In this document: piece by piece, positions 26,359 through 36,431 of the stretch
Layout of the letters: the number at the start of each line of letters is the position of its first letter
How positions within the stretch are numbered: position 1 is the stretch's first letter
Source of the DNA: Candidatus Villigracilis saccharophilus
GTDB lineage: Bacteria; Chloroflexota; Anaerolineae; Anaerolineales; Villigracilaceae
Direction: 5' to 3'
Length of the DNA: 64,000 nt
Assembly: GCA_016709305.1 (NCBI GenBank)
Contig: JADJNA010000048.1
Coordinates: 294,642-358,641, forward strand
Notes under the pieces: model-generated
What the model was told of the DNA's origin: nothing
The model's input: only the letters and a program-made list of their open reading frames with translations
The model's database searches: none
Position numbers and translations under genes: made by a program

Positions 26359-26619
26359 GTGAATATTGATCTACAAACTCAGGCATTGCGCGAACGCGTG
26401 TCGAAACTGGAAGCGCTTGTGCGCTTTCTTTATAAACATCTTGGCGTCACCTATGTGCAGGGAGATTTTGAACTTGATCCAGCCGATAAGGAGGTTGCCG
26501 AATGGCTTAAGCAACGCAACGAACTCAAGGCAATAGCCGCTTATCGTGCCATTCACAATGTCAGCCTGCCTGAAGCAAAAGCCGCTGTGGATGAGATCAG
26601 GATGGGGCTCGGGTTATAG
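26359..26619 (+). CDS. Small coiled-coil protein with ribosomal L7/L12 C-terminal-like segment
   Basis: 86 residues from a GTG start preceded by AAAGGAGC. Residues 5-35 form a short coiled coil (LRERVSKLEALVRFLYKHL). The C-terminal part (AVDE region, roughly 55-83) reads NELKAIAAYRAIHNVSLPEA followed by KAAVDEIRMGLGL, which resembles the helix-loop-helix of the bL12 C-terminal domain (KIxVIKxVRExTGLGLKEAK). Proteins of this sort are usually labelled L7/L12-like, but they are not the ribosomal protein. Probably in an operon with the gene at 25899. Confidence 0.65.
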   Translation: MNIDLQTQALRERVSKLEALVRFLYKHLGVTYVQGDFELDPADKEVAEWLKQRNELKAIAAYRAIHNVSLPEAKAAVDEIRMGLGL

Positions 26620-26682
26620 CATGAAATAAGTGATTGTCATCTCCAGGATGACTGTCTCATGGAATATTTTCAAAGGAGCAAA

Positions 26683-29600
26683 ATGAAAAAAAAATTACTA
26701 CGATTGATGCTGTCTCTGACCATGCTGCTCAGCGCGCTGACACCCGCCGCGCAAGTATCCGCGCAGGCAGACTCGGCTTCCTCAAAGGGCGCTTCGCCGG
26801 CGGGGATGTTAAACCCAGACGGCACGCTCAACCTGAGCGGGGAATTCAATGGCGCGCTCGATCTGAGCGGCTACAGCGTGGAAATTGATCCGGTACTTGG
26901 ACCAGTTTTCGGGTCGGAGGGAAGCGTGCAGTCCGTGGCTGCCACGGGTCAATGGGCGGCAGTCGGCGATGGCGGCGGGGCCATCAACGCTACCATCTGG
27001 TCGGTCCTCGTCAATGGCACGGATGTGTATTTGGGCGGGTCATTCACCGATGTGGCCAACATCCCTGAGGCTGATTATGTTGTCAAATGGAATGGCAGTA
27101 CCTGGTCTGCCTTGGGAGGGAATGGCAGCGGGAACGGGTCACTGAACAGCAGCGTCAATGCTCTGGTCATGATCGGAACAGACTTATATGCGGCCGGGTA
27201 TTTCGCCAATATAAATAACAACGGTACATCCCTTGCCGCCGCCGATTACATCGCCAAATGGGACGGGACGAACTGGTCGGCGCTCGGCAGTAACGGCGCG
27301 GGGAACGGCTCGCTGGACAGCTATATTAACACCATCGCGGCTGGTGGAACAAATTTGTATGTGGGCGGTAATTTTACGAATGTCAACAACAACGGCACGG
27401 TTTTGAGTGCGGCTGATTACGTTGCCAAATGGGACGGCACAAATTGGTCTGCGCTGGGCAGCAACGGCGCCGGCGACGGCTCGCTGGGCGGCGGAGTCTA
27501 CCTCAGTTCGCTGGCTGTAAGCGGTGTCAATGTATATGTAGGCGGGAATTTTTCGGATGTGAACAACAACGGCACAGTGCTGACTGCTGCTGATAAAGTG
27601 GCCAAATGGGATGGGACAAACTGGTCAGCGCTGGGAAGCGACGGCGCCGGAAATGGCGCGATCACTTCGGGAACGGTTTATGCGCTGGCTGCCAGCGGCT
27701 CAGACTTGTACGTGGGTGGGCAGTTCACAAATGTCAATAACAACGGGACGGCTCTGCCAGCCGCCAATTGGGCTGCCAAATGGGACGGCACGAATTGGTT
27801 GGCGCTTGGGAGTAATGGAGCAGGCGGCAGCGCATTGAACAACACAGTTTATGCATTTTTTGTGAACGGCACAGATGTGTATGTTGGCGGCAGCTTTACC
27901 AATGTCAATAATAACGGCACGCTGTTGGGCGCGGCCGATTACCTTGCAAAGTGGAATGGCTCTGGCTGGTCAGCGCTCGGCAGCAACGGCAGCGGAGACG
28001 GCGCAATTACCAATAAAGGCGGAGCCTTTATCAAGTCAATTGCCATGCAGTCCGGCAACCTGCTGGCGGGCGGCGGATTTTACGACCTGAACAACAGCGG
28101 CACGGTTTTACCTCAAGCTGATTTCCTTGCCAAATGGGATGGAGCAAACTGGGCGCATTTAGCGACAGACGCAAATGGCGCGCTGGTCAATGGGTATGCA
28201 AGCAGCAAAGTAAGTGCTATCCTCGTCAACGGGACAGATGTATACGTGGGCGGTCGATTTGAAAACATCTCCAATCACGGTCTCAATTTAACCGCGGCAG
28301 ATTACATTGCCAAATGGGACGGCGCAAACTGGTCGGCGCTCGGCAGCAATGGCGCCGGTGAAGGGTCACTGATTGGCGCGGTACAGGCCTTGGCCATGAT
28401 TGGCGCCGACCTTTTTGTGGGCGGCCAGTTCTCGAACGTCAACAACAATGGCACAGCCCTTTCCGCGGCGGATTACATCGCCAAGTGGGACGGGACGAAC
28501 TGGTCGGCGCTCAGCAGCAACGGTGCCGGCAACGGGTCACTGCCAAACTCCGGATTTGTAAACGCGCTGGCCGTGAGCGGTACAAACTTGTATGTCGGCG
28601 GGTCGTTCACCAACGTCAACAACAACGGCGGCCTGCTGCTTGATGCCGACTACATCGCCAAATGGGATGGCACAAACTGGTCGGCCTTGGGCAACAACGG
28701 CATGAGCGACGGTGCCCTCAATGCATATGTCGGCGCGCTGGCCGTGAGCGGATCCAACCTGTACGCCGGCGGAAACTTTACCAATGCCGCCAATAACGCA
28801 CAGACCGATTACATCGCAAAATGGAATGGAAGCGCCTGGTCGGCGCTTAGCAGTGACGGCGCCGGCAACGGGTCACTCAATGGCCCGGTATTTGCCCTTG
28901 CCGTCAACGGCACGGATTTATACGCCGGCGGACAATTCAACAATGTCAACAACAATGGAACGGTTCTCGGCGCGGCAGACCTGATCGCCAAGTGGGATGG
29001 GACAAACTGGTCGGCGCTTGGCAGCAATGGCACAGATGGCTTGTTCTGCCTGGCCTGTGCCGAAAGAGTCAATGACATCGTGGTCGTCGGCGGTAAGGTC
29101 TACATTGGCGGCGGGTTTACGAACATTCACAGTAATAACACCATCTTAACCGCTGCCGACCATGTCGCCTGCTGGGACGGTGCAAATTGGTCGGCGCTCG
29201 GCAGCAACGGCGCCGGCGACGGCTCAATTAAATCCAACAACGGAGTTTATGCCCTTGAAGTTCAAGGCACAGATCTACTGGTCGGCGGCCTTTTCAGTGA
29301 TGTCAACAATAACGGCACAGTCGTGAAAGAATCCGATTACCTTGCCGCCTATGGTATCGGCGCAGACGTCACCCCGCCGATGGTTGCATCCATCACGCGC
29401 GCGGGGGCGAATCCCACCGTTGCTGCGAGCGTGGACTTCACCGTATCCTTCACCGAATCCGTGACGGGAGTTGACGCGGGCGATTTTGTCGTGATAATGA
29501 GCGGCGTTACGGGCGCAGCCGTGAGCGGGGTCGCTGGTTCTGGCAGTCTCTACACCCTGACAGTTAACACCGGCACAGGCAATGGCACGCTCCGACTGGA

Positions 29601-30402
29601 TGTGGCGGACAATAACTCGATCGTGGATTTGTCAGCCAATCCGCTGGGCGGAGCGGGTGTAGGCGATGGCAATTTCACAAGCGGTGAAGCCTATACATCT
29701 GTGGGAAAAGGTACTGATACAACCGGCGTATTTCGTCCGGGCAACGGGTTGTTATATCTGAAGAATGCCAACACAACCGGTTTTGCGGATGTGGCGATTA
29801 ATTATGGGTTGAGCGGGGATTACCCAATAGCGGGCGATTGGGATGGGAATGGCACCGCCACCATCGGCATCTACCGCAACGGTTCCTTCTACCTGCGCAA
29901 CTCCAATACTGTTGGGTTCGCAGATATTGTCGTTCCATTCGGCACGCCGGGCGACCAACCGGTTGTCGGAGACTGGAATGGAGATGGGGTGGATACCATC
30001 GGTGTTTACAGCAACGGACAGTTCCTGCTGCGCAACAGCAACTCGGCGGGAACGGCTGATATGAGCTTCTACCTTGGAAATCCCGGTGATGTGGGCATAG
30101 CGGGAGATTGGAACGGAGACGGCCTGGATACGACGGGCGTTTTCCGCCCGAGTAACGGGGTGATCTTCCTGAAGAACCTCAATACCACAGGCTTCGCGGA
30201 CATTGCGATCAACTATGGATTGGCGGGTGACAAGCCTGTAACGGGTGACTGGAACAATGACGGGATCGACACGATCGGTGTCTATCGCAATGCCCAGTTC
30301 CTGCTGCGCAACAGCAACACGATCGGTTTTGCGGAGATTGTGTTTGGTTTGGGAAACCCTGGCGACATGCCGATCTCAGGTAATTGGGATGGGATTCCTT
30401 AG
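26683..30402 (+). CDS. Giant secreted WDG-repeat propeller protein with Ig-like domain and shared five-blade module
   Basis: About 1239 residues from ATG 26683, chosen because AAAGGAGC lies just upstream and a signal peptide (MKKKLLRLMLSLTMLLSAL) follows. Residues about 85-900 hold thirteen repeats of roughly 50-65 residues with the pattern LYVGGxFTNVNNNGT, ADYIAKWDGTNWSALGSNG. This resembles kelch or Rax2-type beta-propeller repeats, and thirteen copies suggest more than one propeller. An Ig-like domain and the five-blade module follow. The repeats are Asn/Gly rich with few charged residues, as in extracellular adhesins. The 3' flank lacks a clean copy of the shared terminator; only a degraded trace (ACATGGTTATGTTCCC) is seen. 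Confidence 0.88.
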   Translation: MKKKLLRLMLSLTMLLSALTPAAQVSAQADSASSKGASPAGMLNPDGTLNLSGEFNGALDLSGYSVEIDPVLGPVFGSEGSVQSVAATGQWAAVGDGGGAINATIWSVLVNGTDVYLGGSFTDVANIPEADYVVKWNGSTWSALGGNGSGNGSLNSSVNALVMIGTDLYAAGYFANINNNGTSLAAADYIAKWDGTNWSALGSNGAGNGSLDSYINTIAAGGTNLYVGGNFTNVNNNGTVLSAADYVAKWDGTNWSALGSNGAGDGSLGGGVYLSSLAVSGVNVYVGGNFSDVNNNGTVLTAADKVAKWDGTNWSALGSDGAGNGAITSGTVYALAASGSDLYVGGQFTNVNNNGTALPAANWAAKWDGTNWLALGSNGAGGSALNNTVYAFFVNGTDVYVGGSFTNVNNNGTLLGAADYLAKWNGSGWSALGSNGSGDGAITNKGGAFIKSIAMQSGNLLAGGGFYDLNNSGTVLPQADFLAKWDGANWAHLATDANGALVNGYASSKVSAILVNGTDVYVGGRFENISNHGLNLTAADYIAKWDGANWSALGSNGAGEGSLIGAVQALAMIGADLFVGGQFSNVNNNGTALSAADYIAKWDGTNWSALSSNGAGNGSLPNSGFVNALAVSGTNLYVGGSFTNVNNNGGLLLDADYIAKWDGTNWSALGNNGMSDGALNAYVGALAVSGSNLYAGGNFTNAANNAQTDYIAKWNGSAWSALSSDGAGNGSLNGPVFALAVNGTDLYAGGQFNNVNNNGTVLGAADLIAKWDGTNWSALGSNGTDGLFCLACAERVNDIVVVGGKVYIGGGFTNIHSNNTILTAADHVACWDGANWSALGSNGAGDGSIKSNNGVYALEVQGTDLLVGGLFSDVNNNGTVVKESDYLAAYGIGADVTPPMVASITRAGANPTVAASVDFTVSFTESVTGVDAGDFVVIMSGVTGAAVSGVAGSGSLYTLTVNTGTGNGTLRLDVADNNSIVDLSANPLGGAGVGDGNFTSGEAYTSVGKGTDTTGVFRPGNGLLYLKNANTTGFADVAINYGLSGDYPIAGDWDGNGTATIGIYRNGSFYLRNSNTVGFADIVVPFGTPGDQPVVGDWNGDGVDTIGVYSNGQFLLRNSNSAGTADMSFYLGNPGDVGIAGDWNGDGLDTTGVFRPSNGVIFLKNLNTTGFADIAINYGLAGDKPVTGDWNNDGIDTIGVYRNAQFLLRNSNTIGFAEIVFGLGNPGDMPISGNWDGIP

Positions 30403-30525
30403 ATGATAAGAATTGTGTTTTGTGAGGGTTGAGAAAACATGGTTATGTTCCCAAAGCTTCTGTCGCTCGTTTATTGGATTGCTGAGTTATGTGGTTGATC
30501 GAAAGAGTTTAGAAAATTATCCCAT

Positions 30526-30577
30526 CGTCATTGCGAGGAGGTTGCTTTTCCCAACGGGGAAATCCCTCGCAATGACG
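30526..30577. repeat. REP-like inverted repeat (CGTCATTGCGAGG)
   Basis: CGTCATTGCGAGG (30526-30538) and its exact complement (30565-30577) flank a 26-base centre. It lies in the intergenic gap between convergent genes. The same core recurs inside the N-terminal coding sequence of the gene at 58147. Confidence 0.7.
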
Positions 30578-30590
30578 GAATTTTAATCAT

Positions 30591-33101
30591 TTACAACTGA
30601 CTATTTAACCGCTGATTTAAAGCATTTTGAAAAAGTTGATTTCTGGCTTGCTCCGCAGGAGATAAAATGCGGTTGACTTTTTCGCGCAAGGAAACAGACT
30701 CTGAAAATAATTTGGCGGCATGTTCTGCGCCGCTAAGAGTTTTATCTTCTGTAAGTGATATCCAGGCAAGTACATGGAGAACGTTTGAAATTCCATGTTC
30801 ATCTTTCGGTTCTTGATAATGATGTAATACTTCTGCGCAGAACTGTTTCGCCTGTGAAAGATCGCCTTGTTCAATGGCGATCTGCGCCAGAATTAACTGA
30901 GCCTCAGGCAGGTAGAGCAGGTCTCCCAATTCTGTAAACAATTTCAGGCTTTGCTGTGCTAATTTTTCAGCTTGTTTGAGGTTACCCTTCCAAAATAATA
31001 TTTGCGCGAGATTGACGGCAATAAAAGCTGTTTCCCAGGGATCTTCAGTTGAGTTTACTGTTTCGAAAGCGCGCTCCAGCCAGCTTTGAGCCAATTCCAA
31101 ATTATTCATTTCGCCAGCGGTAATTCCAATGTTGGCAAGGTTCATTACGATCTCACTTCGATCGCTTGTTTCCTGTATTATTGTCAATGATTCTTCTAAT
31201 AATTGAATGGCTTGCTCATACTCGCCCTGACAGCGCGCCACCATTGCCATGTTATGTAGTACAGTGGCGATGCCGATCTGATCTTCCAATTCGTGCCGCA
31301 ATGCCAATCCTTCTTTATGCCATGCCATGGCAGAGGGATAATCACATTGTTCACACGCCATGGAGCCTGCGCCGTTAAGCGCAATGGCGCGTTTTCTTTT
31401 TTGCGTCTCTGTCAGGGCGGGGCTAACTGGGCGATGTAAACTTGCTTCCAGCCATTGCCTTCCTTCCAATAAAAAACCTTGACGATACCAAAACCACCAT
31501 AACCCGCCTGCGATCGTGACGGCAATATCCGCATCATCCTGTTCCAGCGCAAAGCGAAGCGCGGATCTGAAATTATCATGATCGAGTCGGGTTTGCGCCA
31601 GCCAGTGTGCCTGTTGCTCGCCCTGTACTTCTTTAAATATCTTTTCTGCGTATTCGGCAAAGTAGACAGCGTGGGTGCGCTGGAGTGAATTTAAAAGATC
31701 GGCGCTGATAAGCTGCTCCAGGGCAAAGGAACGCAAGGTTTCCAGCATTGTTACTCGCCCATCGGGTGATTCAACTTCAAGGCGGATCAGGCTGGCCGCT
31801 GCCAATGTTTGCAGCGTGGCAAGATCAGTACCGCAAATTGCTTGCGCGGTTTCGATTGTACAGCCTCCTGCAATTACTCCCAGTCGCATGAATACTGCCT
31901 GTTGGGCAGGAGTCAGCAGGTGATAACTCCAGGCAACTGCATCATGGAGAGTTCGATGGCGCTCCGCAATGTTGCGCTTGGTCTGCTGCAATACTGTTGA
32001 CGAAAGTTGTGAGCGGCTGCGGGCGCTGACGATCTGACGCAATAATTCATTCGGGGCCATTTCATGCATACGTGCGGCTGCCAATTCCAAAGCCAGGGGC
32101 AAACCGTCCAGAGCTACACATAAAGTGGCGATGGTTATGGCGTTATCCATATTCAGCAGGAAGGCGGGACTGCTGGTACGTATTCGCGCAACAATTAATT
32201 GAATGGCTGCTATTTTATTTAATTCATCCAGGGCAGGTAAATGTGCCAGGTCGGGTAAAGCCAGCGGGGATAATTCCCATTCGTGCTCACCGTAAAGGTC
32301 AAGTGCCATGCGGCTGGTGCAGAGTAGTTTTAATTTTGGAGCGGCGGCAAGCCACTCGCCAAAAAGATTGCCTGCTTCCAATACATGTTCACAGTTATCC
32401 AGAACCAGAAGAATTTCACAGCCTGCAAGGTGTGTTCGGATCGCGGCTTCAATGGTTTGATCTGCGGTTTGGGTAATCCCCAATGCGGCAGCAACAGCAC
32501 CTGGTACATCCTTTGCGCTTTGTGCTGAATCCAGCGCGGCAAAGCATACTACTTGGGCAAAGTGGGTTTTTAAAGTGTGCGCAACTTCCAGTGCCAGCCG
32601 CGTTTTGCCAATGCCTGGGGTGCCGATCAGAGTTACAAGGCGCGCCTCGCCCAGCAAAAGATTGCAAATTGAATCTGTTTCAACACTGCGCCCGATCAGA
32701 GGGAAGAGTGGCGATGGAAGTGTGTAGGGGGATGAGGATTCTTGACTGACGATTTCCAACACCCTGCGAGTTTTTGTCTGGGTGGTGCGTGTGAGCGTAA
32801 TGCGTTGAGTCCCACTGGACGCGTTGCGCATCTGTCCGGCTAATTCGAGCAGCTGTTGAATGAGTTCAGGTTGGTGCTGAATATCCAATGCGGGTACAAA
32901 GAGAGCTGCCACAACCGCCAGATCCGGCAGACGGCTGCCGTTTTCAAGGCGGGCGATCTGTTCACGGCTATAGCCTACTGAACGGCCCAGTTCATCCTGT
33001 GTTAAATGGGCGCGTTTCCGTAAATACCTGAGCGCCTCATTAAATGATTTTGGAAAAAGATGGTCTGCCAATGATTGCGCGCTGGTGGATTGAACTTTCA
33101 T
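30591..33101 (-). CDS. XRE-HTH STAND ATPase regulator with TPR repeats, second copy
   Basis: 836 residues, same layout as the gene at 23442 but clearly diverged. XRE helix-turn-helix at about 20-78 (LRKRAHLTQDELGRSVGYS), Walker A GTPGIGKT at 160-167, Walker B ILLVLDNCEHV near 231, LLCTSRMALDLYGEHEWEL, GLPLALELAAARM, then C-terminal TPR-like repeats. It sits between two array genes and is divergent from the small ORF at 33321 and the array gene at 33630. A triplet of TGTCAC repeats at 33271-33297 lies in the divergent region. A transcription role is inferred; STAND proteins can also act in antiviral defence, but the N-terminal XRE domain favours regulation. Confidence 0.88.
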   Translation of the reverse strand: MKVQSTSAQSLADHLFPKSFNEALRYLRKRAHLTQDELGRSVGYSREQIARLENGSRLPDLAVVAALFVPALDIQHQPELIQQLLELAGQMRNASSGTQRITLTRTTQTKTRRVLEIVSQESSSPYTLPSPLFPLIGRSVETDSICNLLLGEARLVTLIGTPGIGKTRLALEVAHTLKTHFAQVVCFAALDSAQSAKDVPGAVAAALGITQTADQTIEAAIRTHLAGCEILLVLDNCEHVLEAGNLFGEWLAAAPKLKLLCTSRMALDLYGEHEWELSPLALPDLAHLPALDELNKIAAIQLIVARIRTSSPAFLLNMDNAITIATLCVALDGLPLALELAAARMHEMAPNELLRQIVSARSRSQLSSTVLQQTKRNIAERHRTLHDAVAWSYHLLTPAQQAVFMRLGVIAGGCTIETAQAICGTDLATLQTLAAASLIRLEVESPDGRVTMLETLRSFALEQLISADLLNSLQRTHAVYFAEYAEKIFKEVQGEQQAHWLAQTRLDHDNFRSALRFALEQDDADIAVTIAGGLWWFWYRQGFLLEGRQWLEASLHRPVSPALTETQKRKRAIALNGAGSMACEQCDYPSAMAWHKEGLALRHELEDQIGIATVLHNMAMVARCQGEYEQAIQLLEESLTIIQETSDRSEIVMNLANIGITAGEMNNLELAQSWLERAFETVNSTEDPWETAFIAVNLAQILFWKGNLKQAEKLAQQSLKLFTELGDLLYLPEAQLILAQIAIEQGDLSQAKQFCAEVLHHYQEPKDEHGISNVLHVLAWISLTEDKTLSGAEHAAKLFSESVSLREKVNRILSPAEQARNQLFQNALNQRLNSQL

Positions 33102-33270
33102 TTGAGCATCATAGCATAGTCGGAGAAGTGGAGGTAGGTTTTTTTATTTAAAACTTTCTGGATGGGGAAATTAATTGGATCGCTTCGTCGAGCTGGATAT
33201 GCCATTTGGACAGGAGACAGCTTTCAGCGTTGTGTAATTCGCAGGGGACTGTCCATCCCGCTGTTTTCAC

Positions 33271-33297
33271 TTGTCACAAAATGTCACTTTTTGTCAC
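33271..33297. promoter_or_regulatory. Triple TGTCAC direct repeat with exact 10-bp period
   Basis: TTGTCAC, ATGTCAC and TTGTCAC start at 33271, 33281 and 33291, separated by AAA and TTT spacers so that each GTCAC is exactly 10 bp after the last. It lies between a divergent STAND regulator and an array gene. Same-face spacing suggests cooperative binding of a protein. Confidence 0.5.
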
Positions 33298-33320
33298 GGG
33301 CGTGCCTGTAAGATGGGCAT

Positions 33321-33539
33321 ATGAAACATGGCACTTTCCATCGCTTGTTTATGATCAAGATGACTGAAGTGATCGAGGTGACAGAAACCATCACGGTTTT
33401 GATCGAGAATGATCTTTCAAATGGGATCAAAAATGATGTCTGTCCTGACCTTAACTTTGCCTGCCTGCCTTGTGCTGTTTACCGGCTTTGGCGGCAGCAG
33501 TGTGATGCCCAAAGTGACCGAAGCTGCGGAGGTGATTAA
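33321..33539 (+). CDS. Doubtful small ORF, 72 residues
   Basis: An ATG at 33321 opens MKHGTFHRLFMIKMTEVIEV, followed by a Thr/Ile/Val-rich stretch and Cys residues. There is no clear ribosome binding site, the composition is unlike the neighbours, and I recognise nothing. It occupies the 528-bp gap before the array gene at 33630, as a small gene does before the array gene at 20599. It may be a decayed gene or chance. Confidence 0.22.
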   Translation: MKHGTFHRLFMIKMTEVIEVTETITVLIENDLSNGIKNDVCPDLNFACLPCAVYRLWRQQCDAQSDRSCGGD

Positions 33540-33629
33540 AGCATTGCATTTTTTATAAGCGTATACCACCCTGATGAATAACCTTAATCCACTATCACAG
33601 AGGAGCGAACCTCCTCAAGGAGAATAATA

Positions 33630-36398
33630 ATGAAAAGAAAATTCCTATCTTTAATTTTTAGCTTGATCCTATTGGTAACATTCGTGGGCGTGCGCCCAGT
33701 TCTAGCGGATAGCGCGGTGGTGGGCACAGGCTCGCCCGTCAGCTGCACAGAGGCCGCGCTTGACGCCGCCCTCGCGGAGCTTTACCCCGGCGCAACCGCA
33801 CCCGGCGGGGTTTTGAGCTTCAACTGCGGCCCCAATCCCCGTACGATTGTGGTCACTAGCGAAAAATTCCTGAACGATGGTACGGTGATTGACGGCGGCG
33901 GGCTGATCACGCTCTCGGGCGGCAACAGCACGCGCATTTTCTTCGTCAGCCAGCAGGCGCGGGTTGAACTGCGTCACATACAGCTGATCAATGGCTACGC
34001 GGCGGGCGGCGGCGCGATCTACATGGAACCGAATCTCAACGGCGACTACACCTATCTGACGCTCAATGATGTCACGCTCCGTGATAATAATTCCACCAGC
34101 TTTGGCGGGGCGATTGACGCACGACATGCTTCCCTGAGCGTCACCAACAGCCATTTGACCGGAAACAGTTCAGACAGTGACGGCGGGGCGATCAGTCTCA
34201 ATGAAGGCGTGTTGACCATGATCAACAGCGAAGTGCTGAACAATCGAACCATATCGCCTGGTGCCAATGGTGGTGGGCTGGATGTTTTGAGTGCCACGCT
34301 GGATATCCAAACCACCACGTTCCGAAACAATCAGTCGCTGCAGTCGGCAGGCGGTGCCATCACTCTGAGATTATGCAACGGAACCATCGCCAACAGCCTG
34401 ATGGATCAAAACACCGCCGCAAATATTGGCGGGGGCATTTACCAGCAATCCGGGAATGTGACATTAAGCCAGGTGACATTCACCAACAACACGGCTCCCA
34501 GCGGCGGCGGCATTGCCAATGACAACGGCGCGCTTGTACTCAATGGCGCGACGACCATGTCGGGTAATACGGCCACTAATAATGGTGGGGGCATTTTTAA
34601 CTTCAATGGTCAATTGGCAGCGCAAAATGTCCAACTGCTGAATAACCAGGCGGCTTATGGCGGCGGGCTCTACAACTCCCTGAACGGTACGCTTACACTG
34701 GCCGATGTCACGTTGTCTGGAAATTCGGCGACATCGGGCGGCGGCGGGCTGTATAACACCGGCCAGTCTATCTTGACTCGCGTGACGCTGGCACTCAATA
34801 CTGCGGGCGACGGCGGTGCGGCTTTCAACACTGATACGGCGAACCTAACCCTGACCAACTCCACCCTTTCGGAGAATCAGGCTAACTTCGGCGGCGGTGT
34901 CTTCAACAATGGGACGCTGGCCTTGACCAATGTCACCATTGCGAAAAATTTGGCGGGTGGTGGCGGAGGGGGAATATTGCACAATAGCGGCGCAGCCAGT
35001 CATTTAGCCATGACCAACACTCTGTTTTCCGCCAATACAGCCTTTGCCCCAATCAGCAATCAATGCCTGTTATATGAGGCTCCCGAAAGCCAGCTTTTTA
35101 GCCTGTGGCAGGGGGTGAGCTGCGGTTCCAGCACTGCGAATGGCAATCAGCCTAATACCGATGTCTTGTTAGCTCCTCTCAGCTTTTCGAGTGTGGTTTT
35201 GCCGACCGAGCTGACCATGACGCACGCGTTCCTGCCGCTCAGCCCGGCAAAGGATGCTGGCACTTGCGGCAACGCCGCGCCAACGACAGATCAGCGCGGC
35301 GTTGCACGACCACAGGGGGCAGGCTGTGATATTGGTTCGTATGAAAGTGATGCTACTGTCCCCGTGGTTTCTTCGAGTGTAAGAGGAAGTATCAACCCAA
35401 CCAGCGCGGCCAGCGTCAACTTCACAGTCACGTTTTCAGAATCTGTAACGGGGGTCGATATCGTTGCGCCATTCAATGATTTTACATTGACGAAAACTGG
35501 AAGCGTATCTGGTGCGTCTGTAACTGGTGTTAGCGGAGCAGGCACCATCTACACGGTTACAGTCAATACCGGTTTGGGCAACGGCACGCTCCGTCTGAAT
35601 GTGGCGGACAACAATTCCATCATAGACGTTGATTCAAATCCCCTGGGCGGGGTCGCGGTGGGAGATGGGAATTTCACCAGCGGAGAAACCTATTCGATAA
35701 ACAAAGGCGGAGATACAACGGGAGTATTCCGTCCGGGCAACGGGCTTTTATACCTGAAGAATGCCAACACGAGCGGTTTTGCGGATGTGGCGATTAATTA
35801 TGGGTTGGGCGGGGATTATCCTGTAGCAGGCGATTGGGATGGGAATGGCACCGCCACCATCGGCGTCTATCGCAATGGATCCTTCTACCTGCGCAACTCC
35901 AACACTTTGGGTTTTGCTGATATTGTCGTCCCATTCGGCACGCCGGGCGATCAACCGGTTGTCGGTGATTGGAATGGGGATGGTGTGGATACCATCGGTG
36001 TTTACAGCAACGGGCAGTTCCTGCTGCGCAACAGCAACTCGGCGGGAACGGCTGATATGAGCTTCTACCTTGGAAACCCCGGTGATGTGGGCATCGCGGG
36101 AGATTGGAACGGAGATGGCTCGGATACGACGGGCGTTTTCCGCCCGAGTAACGGGGTGATCTTCCTGAAGAACCTCAATACCACAGGCTTCGCGGACATA
36201 GCGATCAACTATGGATTGGCGGGTGACATGCCTGTAACGGGTGACTGGAACAATGACGGGATCGACACGATCGGTGTCTATCGCAATGCCCAGTTCCTGC
36301 TGAGGAACAGCAACACGATCGGTTTTGCGGATATTGTCTTTGCGTTGGGGAACCCTGGCGACATGCCGATCGCGGGCAATTGGGATGGAATCCCGTAA
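33630..36398 (+). CDS. Secreted Pmp-like beta-helix protein with Ig-like domain and shared five-blade module
   Basis: 922 residues; AAGGAG precedes the ATG. A signal peptide (ends near VRPVLA) leads to a right-handed beta-helix (about 30-560). This region has many short turns of the type GGGIxN with TxSGNxAxxGGGLYN, as in polymorphic outer membrane protein and CSLREA-type helices. It ends GSYESD, the usual cap of such domains (ATPTDQRGVARPQG precedes it). The Ig-like domain (about 575-685, VDFTVTFSES variant VNFTVTFSES) and the five-blade module follow. Predicted extracellular adhesin-like protein; no enzymatic motif. Confidence 0.88.
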   Translation: MKRKFLSLIFSLILLVTFVGVRPVLADSAVVGTGSPVSCTEAALDAALAELYPGATAPGGVLSFNCGPNPRTIVVTSEKFLNDGTVIDGGGLITLSGGNSTRIFFVSQQARVELRHIQLINGYAAGGGAIYMEPNLNGDYTYLTLNDVTLRDNNSTSFGGAIDARHASLSVTNSHLTGNSSDSDGGAISLNEGVLTMINSEVLNNRTISPGANGGGLDVLSATLDIQTTTFRNNQSLQSAGGAITLRLCNGTIANSLMDQNTAANIGGGIYQQSGNVTLSQVTFTNNTAPSGGGIANDNGALVLNGATTMSGNTATNNGGGIFNFNGQLAAQNVQLLNNQAAYGGGLYNSLNGTLTLADVTLSGNSATSGGGGLYNTGQSILTRVTLALNTAGDGGAAFNTDTANLTLTNSTLSENQANFGGGVFNNGTLALTNVTIAKNLAGGGGGGILHNSGAASHLAMTNTLFSANTAFAPISNQCLLYEAPESQLFSLWQGVSCGSSTANGNQPNTDVLLAPLSFSSVVLPTELTMTHAFLPLSPAKDAGTCGNAAPTTDQRGVARPQGAGCDIGSYESDATVPVVSSSVRGSINPTSAASVNFTVTFSESVTGVDIVAPFNDFTLTKTGSVSGASVTGVSGAGTIYTVTVNTGLGNGTLRLNVADNNSIIDVDSNPLGGVAVGDGNFTSGETYSINKGGDTTGVFRPGNGLLYLKNANTSGFADVAINYGLGGDYPVAGDWDGNGTATIGVYRNGSFYLRNSNTLGFADIVVPFGTPGDQPVVGDWNGDGVDTIGVYSNGQFLLRNSNSAGTADMSFYLGNPGDVGIAGDWNGDGSDTTGVFRPSNGVIFLKNLNTTGFADIAINYGLAGDMPVTGDWNNDGIDTIGVYRNAQFLLRNSNTIGFADIVFALGNPGDMPIAGNWDGIP

Positions 36399-36431
36399 AT
36401 AAAAAAAGATTGCGTTTGCAGAAAGGAAGAT

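Noticed and set aside
14516..30402. CRISPR-like regular repetition in the repeat genes
   Set aside because: The repeats are in-frame coding units of 150-183 bp with no short repeat-spacer pattern and no cas genes.
23442..33101. XRE-STAND-TPR proteins as antiphage (Avs-type) defence genes
   Set aside because: They have N-terminal XRE DNA-binding domains and no effector nuclease, protease or TIR domain, so a regulatory role is more likely.
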